From Gammaproteobacteria bacterium (GTDB lineage: Bacteria; Pseudomonadota; Gammaproteobacteria; Steroidobacterales; Steroidobacteraceae), in the NCBI GenBank assembly GCA_016707425.1, contig JADJHU010000001.1, positions 62,001 through 126,000 on the forward strand: 64,000 nucleotides of DNA, in the 5' to 3' direction. This document shows positions 44,595 through 53,480 of the stretch, in pieces. The position numbers and the translations under genes are program-made. Position 1 is the stretch's first letter. Each line of letters opens with the position of its first letter. The notes beneath the pieces are model-generated. The model did no database searches and had not been told where the DNA came from. It saw nothing but the letters and a program-made list of their open reading frames with translations.

Positions 44595-46025
44595 TCAGCG
44601 GCTCACGCCTCTCTCGGCCAGCGACTCCATCTTCCTGCTGATGGGAGGAAGAAGACCGAGTGCACGGCGCGGATCCCACCAGCCGGCGCGGAAGATGGTG
44701 CGCGCATGGCTGAATTCGAGGAAGCCCTCGCGCCCACCATAGTGTCCCATGCCCGAAGCCCCGATTCCCCCGAAGGGCGCGTCATGCAGACCCGGGTGCA
44801 TCGCGACATCGTTGATGGTTACGCCGCCCGAAATGGTGTGGTCAAGCAGCTGGCGCTCCTCGCGTGCATCGTGACCGAAGTAATAGAGCGCGAGCGGCCG
44901 CTCTCTGGAATTGATGTCCGCGATCACTTCCCCGATGGTCTCATAAGGAAGCACGATCAATGCCGGACCGAAGATCTCGTTCTGCATGATCCGGCACTCT
45001 CTCGCCGGACTGATGACCAGGCGCAGAGGCAGGCGTGTTCCATGGGGACCGTGATAGGTCCCGCCGAGCGTCTCGACGCGCGCTCCCAGTCCCTGGGCCT
45101 CGTTGACGTAGTCATCCACGCGCTGACAGTGCCGCTCGCTGATGATGCTCACCCAGTCCGGGTTCTCGGCATAGCTGCCCGGATAGAATCGGTCGAAATG
45201 CCTGCGCATCGCCGCGAGCATCGCCTCCAGATTCTCCTGCGGCACGTAGAGAACGTCGGCGTTCACGCACAGCTGGCCCGAGTTGGTCGTCTTCGCGAGC
45301 ACGATGCGCTCCGCCGCGATCTCCAGGTCGGCTGAGCGGCCGACGACGACCGGGGCCTTGCCGCCGAGCTCCAGCGTCAGGGGCACGAGGTTCTCCGCGG
45401 CATTGCGCATGACGGCCCTGCCAACGTGCGTGCCACCGGTGAGCACGAGGTGATCGAAGGGCTGGCCCGAAAATGCCTGACCGACCTCCGGCCCGCCATT
45501 GACCACGGCGAGCTCCTCCGGCCGGAAGAATTCGGAAACCGCGTCGGCCACAAGATCGGCCGTGCGGGGCGTGAGCTCCGAGGGCTTCAGGACCGCGCGA
45601 TTCCCCGCGGCGAATACGTAGGCGAGCGGTGCGAGCAGCGTGTACACGGGAAAGTTCCAGGTCCCCATGATGCCGACCACCCCTTTCGGGCAGTGCTCGA
45701 CGAACGCCCGGGCACCGAGCACATTGAAGGGAAAGTACCCACGGCGTCGCTCCGGCTTCATCCAGCCTGCCACATTCTTTCGCGCATGCTTGAGTGCGGC
45801 GATGGAGCCGGTGAGGTCGTACATCAGCGAAAAACTGCGCGGGCGGTTCCCGAAATCCCCGCCAATCGCCGCGCATAGCCGATCGCGGTGCTTCACGACG
45901 AGGTCGATGACGCGCTGGAGGCGATCGCGCCGCACGTCGGCGCTGACGGCACCCTCGGCCGCGCGCGCCGTCTTCTGAAGCCGAACGAGCGCATCGAGCG
46001 ACATTGTGGCAGGCGGAGTGGTCAT
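44595..46025 (-). CDS. Aldehyde dehydrogenase (coniferyl-aldehyde dehydrogenase-like)
   Basis: A 476-residue NAD(P)-dependent aldehyde dehydrogenase with all key residues: N124 in GTWNFPVY, E219 in LELGGKAP and nucleophile C253 in NSGQLCVNADVLY. The length and the C-terminal hydrophobic tail region resemble class 3/coniferyl-aldehyde enzymes, which act on hydrophobic aldehydes. It is the first gene of a minus-strand set with alcohol dehydrogenase and DUF1214 genes, preceded by AGGAG eight bases before the ATG. The acid formed could be activated by the ligase encoded divergently at 46.4 kb. Confidence 0.92.
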   Translation of the reverse strand: MTTPPATMSLDALVRLQKTARAAEGAVSADVRRDRLQRVIDLVVKHRDRLCAAIGGDFGNRPRSFSLMYDLTGSIAALKHARKNVAGWMKPERRRGYFPFNVLGARAFVEHCPKGVVGIMGTWNFPVYTLLAPLAYVFAAGNRAVLKPSELTPRTADLVADAVSEFFRPEELAVVNGGPEVGQAFSGQPFDHLVLTGGTHVGRAVMRNAAENLVPLTLELGGKAPVVVGRSADLEIAAERIVLAKTTNSGQLCVNADVLYVPQENLEAMLAAMRRHFDRFYPGSYAENPDWVSIISERHCQRVDDYVNEAQGLGARVETLGGTYHGPHGTRLPLRLVISPARECRIMQNEIFGPALIVLPYETIGEVIADINSRERPLALYYFGHDAREERQLLDHTISGGVTINDVAMHPGLHDAPFGGIGASGMGHYGGREGFLEFSHARTIFRAGWWDPRRALGLLPPISRKMESLAERGVSR

Positions 46026-46358
46026 CGGAGGTCTCCTGATTCGGCCGCTACCCGAATTCCGGCCTGGGAATCAATGTTGCCTGCAGCGGAGCACTGCAGC
46101 AACTCTCCGACGTGGGCCTGAAAGCCGCCACCCGGCGATGGCGCACCACCGCCGACCCGGATTCAGTGAAATTCCGCCAGAGCAGCGGACTGCTTGCTTC
46201 ATCCAATATCGGTGCAGTGGCTTTCATGAGTTTTCCCAAGGCACATGAGCAGAGATCCGCTCGACAACCCTTCTGAGGCAGTTCAACGCCGAAATCGCGC
46301 GCCGCGCCGACGAATCTGACATCATTTCAAGCTGGCTTTGACGGTCTTCGTCGGGAGC
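46026..46358. other. Gap of 333 bp between divergent aldehyde dehydrogenase and acyl-CoA ligase genes
   Basis: It holds the ribosome site of the aldehyde dehydrogenase gene and presumably both promoters. No credible gene, tRNA or strong dyad was found. It is less GC-rich than the flanks towards its right end. A TTG in frame with the ligase lies at 46338, so the true ligase start may fall inside this gap. Confidence 0.5.
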
Positions 46359-47939
46359 ATGGCTTTGTTGTTTTTGCCCGAACACGTCGTCACGCGAAGC
46401 ATTCTGGAGCGGCACGCCAGATCAGCGCCGGATCTCGAGTTCCTAAAGTTCGAGGATGGGTCGTCCTGGACATACAGGAGAGCACTCGACGTTTCCTATT
46501 CCGCCGCCAATGTCCTGCGCCGGGAGGGTCTCCGTCAGGGCGGCCGCGTTGGCATTCTCTACGGAAACGGGCCGGAATTCCTGCGCGCCTGGTGGGGGGC
46601 GGCGGCTCTCGGTGCTCAGGTAGTCCCGATCCACACCGGCTATCGCGGCCACATGCTCGAACACGTGCTGCGGTTGAGTCGCCTAGACGCCGTGGTGGGC
46701 GATCCAGTGTTGATGGGGGTGTTCAGCAGCATCGCGGAGCCGGGGCTATTGCCTGATCGTAGGTTCACCGCTGCGGATCTGATTTCGGGCGACGTCTCGC
46801 CACCGGCCCTGGAGCGGCCGATTGAAACATGGGATACGGCGTTTTATCTGCTGACCTCGGGAACGACCGGTCCGTCCAAACTCGCCGTCATTTCCTACCG
46901 AAATCTTTATGCCGGCGCCCTCTGCAGTGTGCCGCTGACCGCAGGGTACGACGACTGCGCTCTGGTTGATCTTCCGCTATTTCACGGCGGCGCGCTGCGA
47001 CTGGTCATGGGGGCGCTCAGTTTCGGTGCACGCATGGTGGTCCTCGCCAAGCCGCGCATGTCGCACTACTGGCAGACGGCGAAGGAAACCGGGGCGACGC
47101 TGAGCTTCCTGGTAAGTTCGATGGTGGACTTCGTGCTGGCGCAGCCGGTCAGTCCGGCCGAGCGCGAGCACTCGCTACGTATCCTGGGCGCCAATCCACT
47201 GCCACACGACCCGAAAGGATTCATGGAGCGGTTCGGCGTGAAGGAACTGTTGGTAGCATACGGTTCGACCGAAGCACCCGGCTTGCTGCGGGCAGCAAGC
47301 GGCGATACGCTCGTTCGCGGCTATTGCGGGCGGCCGCAGCCCGGGTATCAGTACCGAATCGCCGACGCAAACGATATCGAGTGCCCGACCGGCCAGCCTG
47401 GAGAGCTGCTCGTCCGCCACGAAGACCCATGGGTGATCGCCCCGGCCTACGTCGACAATCCGGCGGCGACCGCCTCCGCTTGGCGCAACGGCTGGTTCCA
47501 TACCGGTGACCTGTTGCGCCGGGATGCGGAAAGCCGCTTCTTCTACGTCGACCGGGTCAAGGACTCATTGCGGCGTCGCGGTGAGAACATTTCTTCAGCC
47601 GAGGTCGAGCACGAACTCAAGGCTTTCCCCGGCATCACAGAGGTGGCTTGCGTCGCCTGTCGCATGCCGGACTCCACCGACGACGAGGTCAAAGTGTGGA
47701 TCGTTCCTGCAAAAGGACAGCGCATCGACCACGAAGCCCTGCTCAGATTCTGCGTGGAGCGGATGCCCTATTTCATGGTACCCCGATTTTTCGAAGTGGT
47801 CGACGAGCTGCCGAAGACACACAACCAGAAGATCCTGAAATTCGACTTGCGGGAACGTGGAAACAGCATACGCACTTGGGACCGGGAAGCGCACGGCTTC
47901 TCCGTGACGCGAACCGGATTGAAGCGGACCACCGATTGA
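46359..47939 (+). CDS. AMP-forming acyl-CoA synthetase
   Basis: A 526-residue adenylate-forming ligase. The phosphate loop is LLTSGTTGPSKLAVIS (165-179). YGSTEAPG follows, then GWFHTGDLLRRDAESRFFYVDR with the hinge aspartate, RRRGENISSAEVE, and the catalytic lysine region NQKILKFDLR near the end. It joins a carboxylic acid to CoA at the cost of ATP and resembles CaiC-like and steroid-acid ligases. The ATG at 46359 follows GGGAG too closely to be ideal; a TTG at 46338 is an alternative. Base composition is somewhat lower in GC than neighbouring genes. It likely primes the acid from the adjacent dehydrogenases. Confidence 0.9.
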   Translation: MALLFLPEHVVTRSILERHARSAPDLEFLKFEDGSSWTYRRALDVSYSAANVLRREGLRQGGRVGILYGNGPEFLRAWWGAAALGAQVVPIHTGYRGHMLEHVLRLSRLDAVVGDPVLMGVFSSIAEPGLLPDRRFTAADLISGDVSPPALERPIETWDTAFYLLTSGTTGPSKLAVISYRNLYAGALCSVPLTAGYDDCALVDLPLFHGGALRLVMGALSFGARMVVLAKPRMSHYWQTAKETGATLSFLVSSMVDFVLAQPVSPAEREHSLRILGANPLPHDPKGFMERFGVKELLVAYGSTEAPGLLRAASGDTLVRGYCGRPQPGYQYRIADANDIECPTGQPGELLVRHEDPWVIAPAYVDNPAATASAWRNGWFHTGDLLRRDAESRFFYVDRVKDSLRRRGENISSAEVEHELKAFPGITEVACVACRMPDSTDDEVKVWIVPAKGQRIDHEALLRFCVERMPYFMVPRFFEVVDELPKTHNQKILKFDLRERGNSIRTWDREAHGFSVTRTGLKRTTD

Positions 47940-48156
47940 CCGGTGACCCTTGGACACGGTTTCATAGATAGAGAGACAGATGACTCACCGGATGCTGCAG
48001 TTCGACATGCGGGTCGCCGAGGATGCGATCGCACTCGCCCTTGCCGGCGGACATCGCCCGACCAGTGGCCTACCACACAGGGATTATGGGATAAGAATCC
48101 AGACCCGGGCCAGCGCGCCGCATTCCACCTGACAAGGAAGAAGGAGAATAAAGAGA

Positions 48157-49077
48157 GTGTCCTCTAAGCGACTCGAGAATGAGAAGATCCTGATCACGGG
48201 TGCTGCTGGCCAGGTGGCTTTCCCGATTGCCCGCCACCTGGCGGCGCACAACGAGGTCTATGGTCTCGGGCGCTTCAGCAAGCCTGGGGATCGGGAGCGA
48301 CTCGAGCGTGCGGGCGTCACCTGCGTGAGCGCGGATCTCGCGTGGGATTCCTTTACGAGCGTGCCGGACGATTTCACCTATGTGCTGAACTTTGCCTCGA
48401 CCCGGACCGGGGATTTCGACATCGATCTGCAGGCCAATGCCGAGGGTACCGGGCGGCTCCTGTACCACTGCCGGGGCGCCAGGGCCTGGCTGCACTGCTC
48501 GTCCTCGGCGGTGTACGCGGCGGCGGGCAATCGCGCGCTGAAGGAGACCGACCCGCTTGGGGACAGCCGCCGCAACTTCCTGCCCACCTACAGCCTGGGA
48601 AAGATTGCCGCGGAAGTCATGGTGCGCTTCGCGGTGCGCCAGTGGGGTGTGCCGGCGACCATTGCCCGCCTGAACGTGGCCTATGGCAACAATGGCGGCC
48701 TGCCCGCGCACCACCTGGAGGCCATCCTCGCGGGCACGCCCATCCGCCTGCTGCCCGAGAAGCCGAACCTGCGCAGTCTGCTGCACGAGGACGACTACAT
48801 TGCCCAGATTCCGAAGCTGCTGGCGGCGGCGAGCGTGCCGGCGACGATCGTCAACTGGGGCGGCAGTGACCCGGTGAGCATCGAGGACTGGTGCGGCTGG
48901 CTCGGCGAGCTGACGGGAAAGACCCCAAGCCTGGTCTATACGGACGACGCCTTCGGTGGCGCCGTCCTGGATCCGACGCGTATGCACGCGCTGGCGGGAC
49001 GGACCACGGTGGACTGGCGTGACGGGATGCGGCGCATGGTCAAGGCTCTGCACCCCGAGCTGACCTTGCGCGTTTAG
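48157..49077 (+). CDS. NAD-dependent epimerase/dehydratase family protein (extended SDR)
   Basis: A 306-residue extended SDR. The Rossmann motif is ITGAAGQVAFPIA (residues about 13-25). The catalytic set is S-S-A-V-Y around 115-118 and YSLGK near 145-149. A C-terminal substrate-binding domain includes SLLHEDDYIAQ. Family enzymes epimerise or dehydrate sugar nucleotides, or act on 3beta-hydroxysteroids. Sugar-nucleotide genes are not nearby, so a hydroxysteroid- or terpenoid-like substrate is at least as plausible here. GTG start with AAGGAG ten bases ahead. The next gene, encoding a DUF1214 protein, starts 22 bp downstream. Confidence 0.86.
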   Translation: MSSKRLENEKILITGAAGQVAFPIARHLAAHNEVYGLGRFSKPGDRERLERAGVTCVSADLAWDSFTSVPDDFTYVLNFASTRTGDFDIDLQANAEGTGRLLYHCRGARAWLHCSSSAVYAAAGNRALKETDPLGDSRRNFLPTYSLGKIAAEVMVRFAVRQWGVPATIARLNVAYGNNGGLPAHHLEAILAGTPIRLLPEKPNLRSLLHEDDYIAQIPKLLAAASVPATIVNWGGSDPVSIEDWCGWLGELTGKTPSLVYTDDAFGGAVLDPTRMHALAGRTTVDWRDGMRRMVKALHPELTLRV

Positions 49078-49099
49078 CCCGGCCCCAGGAGCGTAGGGA

Positions 49100-50212
49100 A
49101 TGAACGATCGCGAATCTCTGGCGAGAATCCTCGACGGCAGAACCTGGGACGACTTCTGCGAGAGTCTCAAGGGCGCCCGTGCCGCCCTCTTCCGTGAGAG
49201 CTCACCCGCCAACGCCTTTGACCGGGCTGAGGGCTACCGCTACCTCTCGCGCCTGCTGCGCGTGGCGCTCGAGCGTTTCGTCGAGCACGCCGATGCCGAG
49301 CACCCGCGCTTCTATCAGATGGCCCGCGCCGACGCGAAGCTCGGGGCGGACAACCCCGACTGTCACTATCGCAACTGCGCCCTCGACGGGCGCCGCGAAT
49401 ACCGCCTGCGCGGCCGGCGCGGCACCTCGACCTACCTGGGCATCGGGACCTACTACGGTCACTACGGCGAAGAGGGCCCCTCGGGCTGCAGCGGTTATCT
49501 CGACTCGGCCGATCTCGCACTGGATGCCGACGGGCGCTTCGAGATCGTGCTCTCGGAGAAGCCGCACCCCGGAAACTGGATCGCCATGGAGCCGCGGACC
49601 TCGAGCCTGATCGTGCGCGAGTTTTTCCTCGACCGCGCGAGTGAAGTGCCCGCGGCGTTCGAGATCGAGTGCGTTGGGGTGACAGGGCCCCCTGCACCCC
49701 TCGACCCCGCTGCCTTCGACCGCGCGCTGGCGACGACTGCGGCCTTCGTGCGAGGCTCCGCAGACCTTTTCACCCGCTGGGCCGAGGGCTTCGCCCGGCG
49801 CCCGAACGAGCTCCATGCCCCGCCCGATGCGCTGCGCGCGCCTGCGCACAAGGCTGCGAACCAGATTTTTTATCACGGTTACTGGCAACTCGCACCGCAC
49901 GAGGCCCTGGTGATTACCGCGAAGCCGCCGGTGTGCCGCTACTGGAACTTCCAGCTCAACAACTACTGGCTCGAGTCTCTCGACTACCGCTACCACCCGA
50001 TCACGGTGAACAAGCACAGCGTCCGGCTCGAGCCCGACGGCTCCTTCCGCATCATCGTCTCGGCACGTGACCCCGGGTTGGGCAACTGGATGGACACCGC
50101 GGGCCACCGCCACGGCACGATGGGGCTTCGCTGGAACATGGCGATCGATCCGCCGCAACCGGTGTGCCGGGTCGTGCGGTTCGACGAGCTCGTTGCCGGT
50201 CACGCTCCGTGA
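49100..50212 (+). CDS. DUF1214 domain protein
   Basis: A 370-residue soluble protein, paralogue of the DUF1214 protein at 42.2 kb. Shared blocks are RAEGYRYLSRLLRVAL, DNPDCHYRNCALDGRREYRLRG and LALDADGRFEIVLSEKP. The DUF1214 end has PPVCRYWNFQLNNYWLESLDYRY and FRIIVSARDPGLGNWMD. No catalytic motif or signal peptide is recognised. AGGAG precedes the ATG. It overlaps the sulfotransferase start as GTGA, implying coupled translation and a shared task, perhaps modifying or handling the same hydrophobic alcohol. That role is inference from context only. Confidence 0.8.
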   Translation: MNDRESLARILDGRTWDDFCESLKGARAALFRESSPANAFDRAEGYRYLSRLLRVALERFVEHADAEHPRFYQMARADAKLGADNPDCHYRNCALDGRREYRLRGRRGTSTYLGIGTYYGHYGEEGPSGCSGYLDSADLALDADGRFEIVLSEKPHPGNWIAMEPRTSSLIVREFFLDRASEVPAAFEIECVGVTGPPAPLDPAAFDRALATTAAFVRGSADLFTRWAEGFARRPNELHAPPDALRAPAHKAANQIFYHGYWQLAPHEALVITAKPPVCRYWNFQLNNYWLESLDYRYHPITVNKHSVRLEPDGSFRIIVSARDPGLGNWMDTAGHRHGTMGLRWNMAIDPPQPVCRVVRFDELVAGHAP

Positions 50213-51397
50213 ACGAGCTCGACGAGGCATCGCTGCTTGCCGAGGCGTGCGAGCGCACCGGCCTCACCGACTTCGGTGACGACACGTTCCGGGAGCCCCT
50301 CGGAAAGCTCCTCGAGGCCATCGAGCGCGAGGCCCACCTCACCGCGGCCGGTCGCGCCGGCCAGCGGACGCGCATCGTCGGCCTGCTGGCGGCGCGACTC
50401 GAGAGGCAAGCCTGGCTCACTCGCCACCGCGAGATCGAGGACGAACACGTCGAAGTGCGCTTCGTCGTCGTGGGCTTCCCGAGGACCGGCACCACGCTGC
50501 TCCAGCGCATCCTTGCCCAGGACCCGCGCTCCTCATGGCTCGCCTGGTGGGAGTGCGCGGTATCCGGCGCCGCTGCCCGGCTGGCGGGTGGAGGACGCCA
50601 TGAGCCAGCGCGATCCGCGCATCGCGCGGGCGGAGGCCGAAGCCGCGGCCATGATCGCAGGGAACCCGGCGCTGGCTGCCGTCCATCCGCTGCAGGCGCT
50701 TGCGCCTGACGAGGATGTGATGCTGCTCGAGCACGCCTTCCAGTCCTCGCCGCCCGCCGGCTCGATGAACGTGCCGGGCTACCTGCGCTGGCACCTCGCG
50801 CAGGACGGCCGCGCCACCTACGCCGACCATGCCCGCTGGCTGCGCTTCCTGCAGTGGCAGAAGCGCCTGCGCGGCGAAGCGGTGGGTCCCTTCGTGCTCA
50901 AGGCACCGCACCACATGGTGCACCTCGATCAGCTGCTCGGCCGCTACCCTGGCGCCACCATCGTGCAGACGCACCGCGATCCGCTCGACACGCTGCCCTC
51001 GCTGGCCAGCATGGCGCTCGAGCTGCGTCGCCTCACGAGCGACATCGTCCATCCGAGCGAATGCGCGGACTACGCACTCACGACGGCGCGCTGCCGCCTC
51101 GAGCGCACGGACGCCGTGCGCAAGGCGACCGGCGGAAAGCGTTTCCTCGACATCTGGTTCGGCGATCTCGTGACGGATGCGCTCGCGGTCGTCGAACGCA
51201 TCTACGCGGCAGTCGGGCTCAGCCTCCCCGCGGACACCCGCGACCGGATGGCACGCTACGTGACCGAGAACGGCCGCGACCGGCGTCCTCCGCACGGCTA
51301 CACGCTCGCGCAGTTCGGCCTCGACGCCGAGGCGATCCGCCGCGAGTTCGCCGCCTACCGCGAATCCTACGTGCTCCCTCGCCAGCCCAGCGGCTGA
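50209..51397 (+). pseudogene. Sulfotransferase family protein, frameshifted
   Basis: A PAPS-dependent sulfotransferase-fold protein of about 395 residues. The 5'-phosphosulfate loop VVGFPRTGTTLLQ is at about 87-99 in the first frame. The sequence shifts at 50554-50558 and continues as RYPAPLPGW and EDAMSQRD. The later frame holds FVLKAPHHMVHLDQLL and the 3'-phosphate-binding segment TIVQTHRDPLDTLPS. One extra base (or two missing ones) explains the break. GTG start coupled to the DUF1214 stop. It could sulfate a hydroxylated lipid or steroid. If the frameshift is real the enzyme is lost, since both halves are needed for PAPS binding. Confidence 0.83.
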
Positions 51398-51484
51398 CTG
51401 TGGAGCTGCAGCGGCCGGGCGCGCGTCGGCCACGCGCCCGAGTACCGCTGCATCCCGACGGCGTGCGGGCACGCTGAAGGCGGC

Positions 51485-51901
51485 TCAGCGAGTGCCCCCG
51501 GCGGCCGCGACCAGCGCTTTCACCTGCGGCATCGCCGCGCGCGCCGTGATGCTCGCGCATTCCTCATCGTTCGGCTCCGAGAACGGGTAGGCCTTGCCGA
51601 GCTCACGGCACGCCCCAGACGCCGCATCCTCGACACGCTTCTCGAGTGCCTTGGCGCCATCCTTCGTCCTGAGATCGAGGCCTGCCGCACTGACGCGATA
51701 GCTCAGCGACATCTCATCGACCGGGAAGACGCTGGACGAATCCCGCTCCTTATGAACGTGGATCCGCGTTGCCTGCACGTGAACACTCGGGGCTTCGGCC
51801 GCGGCCGCGACGCTGCCCAGTGCCGAGGCCCCCATCAGCACGACTGCGCCCGCAATGGCGAGGTGCCTCTTCGACATGCCGCTCCGGTTGTAGCTGCTCA
51901 T
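51485..51901 (-). CDS. UrcA family protein
   Basis: A 138-residue exported protein. It has a signal peptide (HLAIAGAVVLMGASALGSVAAAAEA) and then the UrcA pattern: VSAAGLDLRTKDGAKALEKRVEDAASGACREL, a second cysteine in ECASITARAAM, and a short tail. Function unknown; probably periplasmic with one disulfide. The ATG at 51901 has GGAG seven bases ahead; an internal ATG eight codons later would also leave a complete signal peptide. It is divergent from a lipoprotein gene. Confidence 0.85.
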   Translation of the reverse strand: MSSYNRSGMSKRHLAIAGAVVLMGASALGSVAAAAEAPSVHVQATRIHVHKERDSSSVFPVDEMSLSYRVSAAGLDLRTKDGAKALEKRVEDAASGACRELGKAYPFSEPNDEECASITARAAMPQVKALVAAAGGTR

Positions 51902-52143
51902 CTCAGTTCTCCATGGTATGGGAAGGAACCGCGCCAGAATCCTCCACCGCTGCGGCATCAGCATGTCGATCCGGCGCTCCGTCATTCCATTTGTAACTGG
52001 ATCGCGCGAGGAGAGGGGCGAATGCGCGTTGCGGTTGAAACACGATGTGAGTCCGCTGCAATCGCCCTGCAGAGCGGGAAGCGGAAGCTGTGAATCGTGG
52101 AACGTCCGGCACGACGCGCCGGCCGGATATGGAGGTATTGCAC

Positions 52144-52626
52144 ATGACCAGGAATCTGCACAATGCGGCGGTGCTCCTGCTCGCCGGCAGCCTGCTTGCC
52201 GCCTGCGTCACGACCGGGACCGGCACAGGCGCCACGCGCAGCGGCGCCAATCCGGCGACCTTCAACTGGAGCAGCCGCGACGCGGTGTCCGGCACGATGA
52301 CCGGCACTCTGACGTCGACCGGGCAGACGTTTACCGGTGAATTCTTCCAGATCACAAGCGAAACGCGCATCGATGACCTGGGGCCGCTGTGGGTTGGCTG
52401 GCGCCGGCCGTGGGTGGACTGGCCGTACTGGGGCGCACAGTTCGGCCCGCAGTTCGTCACGCATTACTCGGGGCGGGTCGTTGCCAACCTCGAGGGCGGT
52501 GACGGTCAGCACATGCGCTGCAACTTCCGCCTCGTGCGACCCGCGAGCGGGCTTGCGGGCGGTGCCACCGGGCGCTGCCAGCTGCCGGACCGCGGCGGGA
52601 TCGACGTGAATTTCCCGGCCAGGTAA
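52144..52626 (+). CDS. Putative lipoprotein of unknown function
   Basis: A 160-residue protein with a clear lipobox: LLAGSLLAAC, with Cys at about residue 19. A Thr/Gly-rich linker follows (TTGTGTGATRSG). The rest is beta-rich with PWVDWPYWG aromatic residues and two cysteines (MRCNF, GRCQL) that may pair. The ATG at 52144 is preceded by GGAGG at good distance; 52129 is an alternative. No family is recognised. It starts a run of three small exported proteins with the two DUF6491-like genes downstream. Confidence 0.72.
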   Translation: MTRNLHNAAVLLLAGSLLAACVTTGTGTGATRSGANPATFNWSSRDAVSGTMTGTLTSTGQTFTGEFFQITSETRIDDLGPLWVGWRRPWVDWPYWGAQFGPQFVTHYSGRVVANLEGGDGQHMRCNFRLVRPASGLAGGATGRCQLPDRGGIDVNFPAR

Positions 52627-52652
52627 GTATGGCCGGGGCCACCAGAGGAGAC

Positions 52653-53030
52653 ATGACCATGCGTATCAGGACGAAACATCTGAATCCACCGGTTCTCGCA
52701 CTCTGCGTGCTTGCGGGCGCGTCACTTGGCGCGACGGCCGGCGCCGCAACAACGCAGAACGCCAGCATCCCCTTCGCCGCCATCGGCGGCATCCACGACT
52801 GGAAGGCCGACGGCGACAAGGGCCTGTACGTCGAATCACTGCAGCACAAGTGGTTCTACGCGAAGCTCATGGGTCCCTGCACGGGGCTTCAGTTCAGGGA
52901 TCGGGTCGCCTTCATGACCGAGCCCGGCGGTGATCTGGACAAGTTCAGTGCGATCATCGTCGAAGGGCACGTCTGCCACTTCGTCGATTTCACGCCGACT
53001 GCAAGTCCGTCGCCCAAGACGCGCAAGTAG
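52653..53030 (+). CDS. DUF6491-like small exported protein
   Basis: A 125-residue protein with a signal peptide (PVLALCVLAGASLGATAGAA). Its mature part is built around CTGLQF..VAFMTEPGGDLDKFSAIIVEGHVC, holding two cysteines 40 residues apart, probably a disulfide. The pattern is shared with the next protein, so the two are tandem paralogues. DUF6491 is assigned from memory of this pattern. Function unknown. AGAGGAG precedes the ATG. Confidence 0.7.
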   Translation: MTMRIRTKHLNPPVLALCVLAGASLGATAGAATTQNASIPFAAIGGIHDWKADGDKGLYVESLQHKWFYAKLMGPCTGLQFRDRVAFMTEPGGDLDKFSAIIVEGHVCHFVDFTPTASPSPKTRK

Positions 53031-53062
53031 GAGCGGCGCCAGCGGGCGCAACGGAGACCCGA

Positions 53063-53452
53063 GTGCTGCGTGCCACACAGGTCCTCGGCACTCTCGGCGC
53101 TCTCGCTCTCGGCGCCGCGGCCCTGCTCACGCTCGGCCGATCGGCCTTCGAAGGCGAACGGCGCTCCTGGCACGTTGCGCACCCGCTGCCCGCCCGCAGC
53201 GCGATCGTCCGGAATGCGGACCTGACAGGCATCGCGGTCATCCGCTACGTGAATGATCACCAGCTCACGGTCATCGACGACCGCCACCACGCCTTGCGCC
53301 TGGATCTCACGGAGGACTGCCCCGGTCTGCGTGACGTCGCGGACATCGATTTCGTCACCGACGGCACGCGGAGTCTCGATCGGTTCACGGCCATCGCCGT
53401 CGGCGGCCGCGTCTGCACCTTCAGGCGCGTCTCGCCGCTGCCGCCGCCATGA
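53063..53452 (+). CDS. DUF6491-like small membrane-anchored protein (paralogue of upstream gene)
   Basis: A 129-residue protein. The N-terminal hydrophobic stretch VLGTLGALALGAAALLTLG serves as anchor or signal peptide. The mature part repeats the neighbour's layout: CPGL..IDFVTDGTRSLDRFTAIAVGGRVC. GTG start 32 bp after the upstream gene. Function unknown; the pair probably arose by tandem duplication. Confidence 0.68.
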   Translation: MLRATQVLGTLGALALGAAALLTLGRSAFEGERRSWHVAHPLPARSAIVRNADLTGIAVIRYVNDHQLTVIDDRHHALRLDLTEDCPGLRDVADIDFVTDGTRSLDRFTAIAVGGRVCTFRRVSPLPPP

Positions 53453-53480
53453 ATATCGCGGCCCGCGCCGGGATCACCCG

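Noticed and set aside
47980..48132. Small open frame of 50 codons between the acyl-CoA ligase and epimerase genes
   Set aside because: Start region and early codons look acceptable, but there is no recognisable family, and the second half loses coding character.
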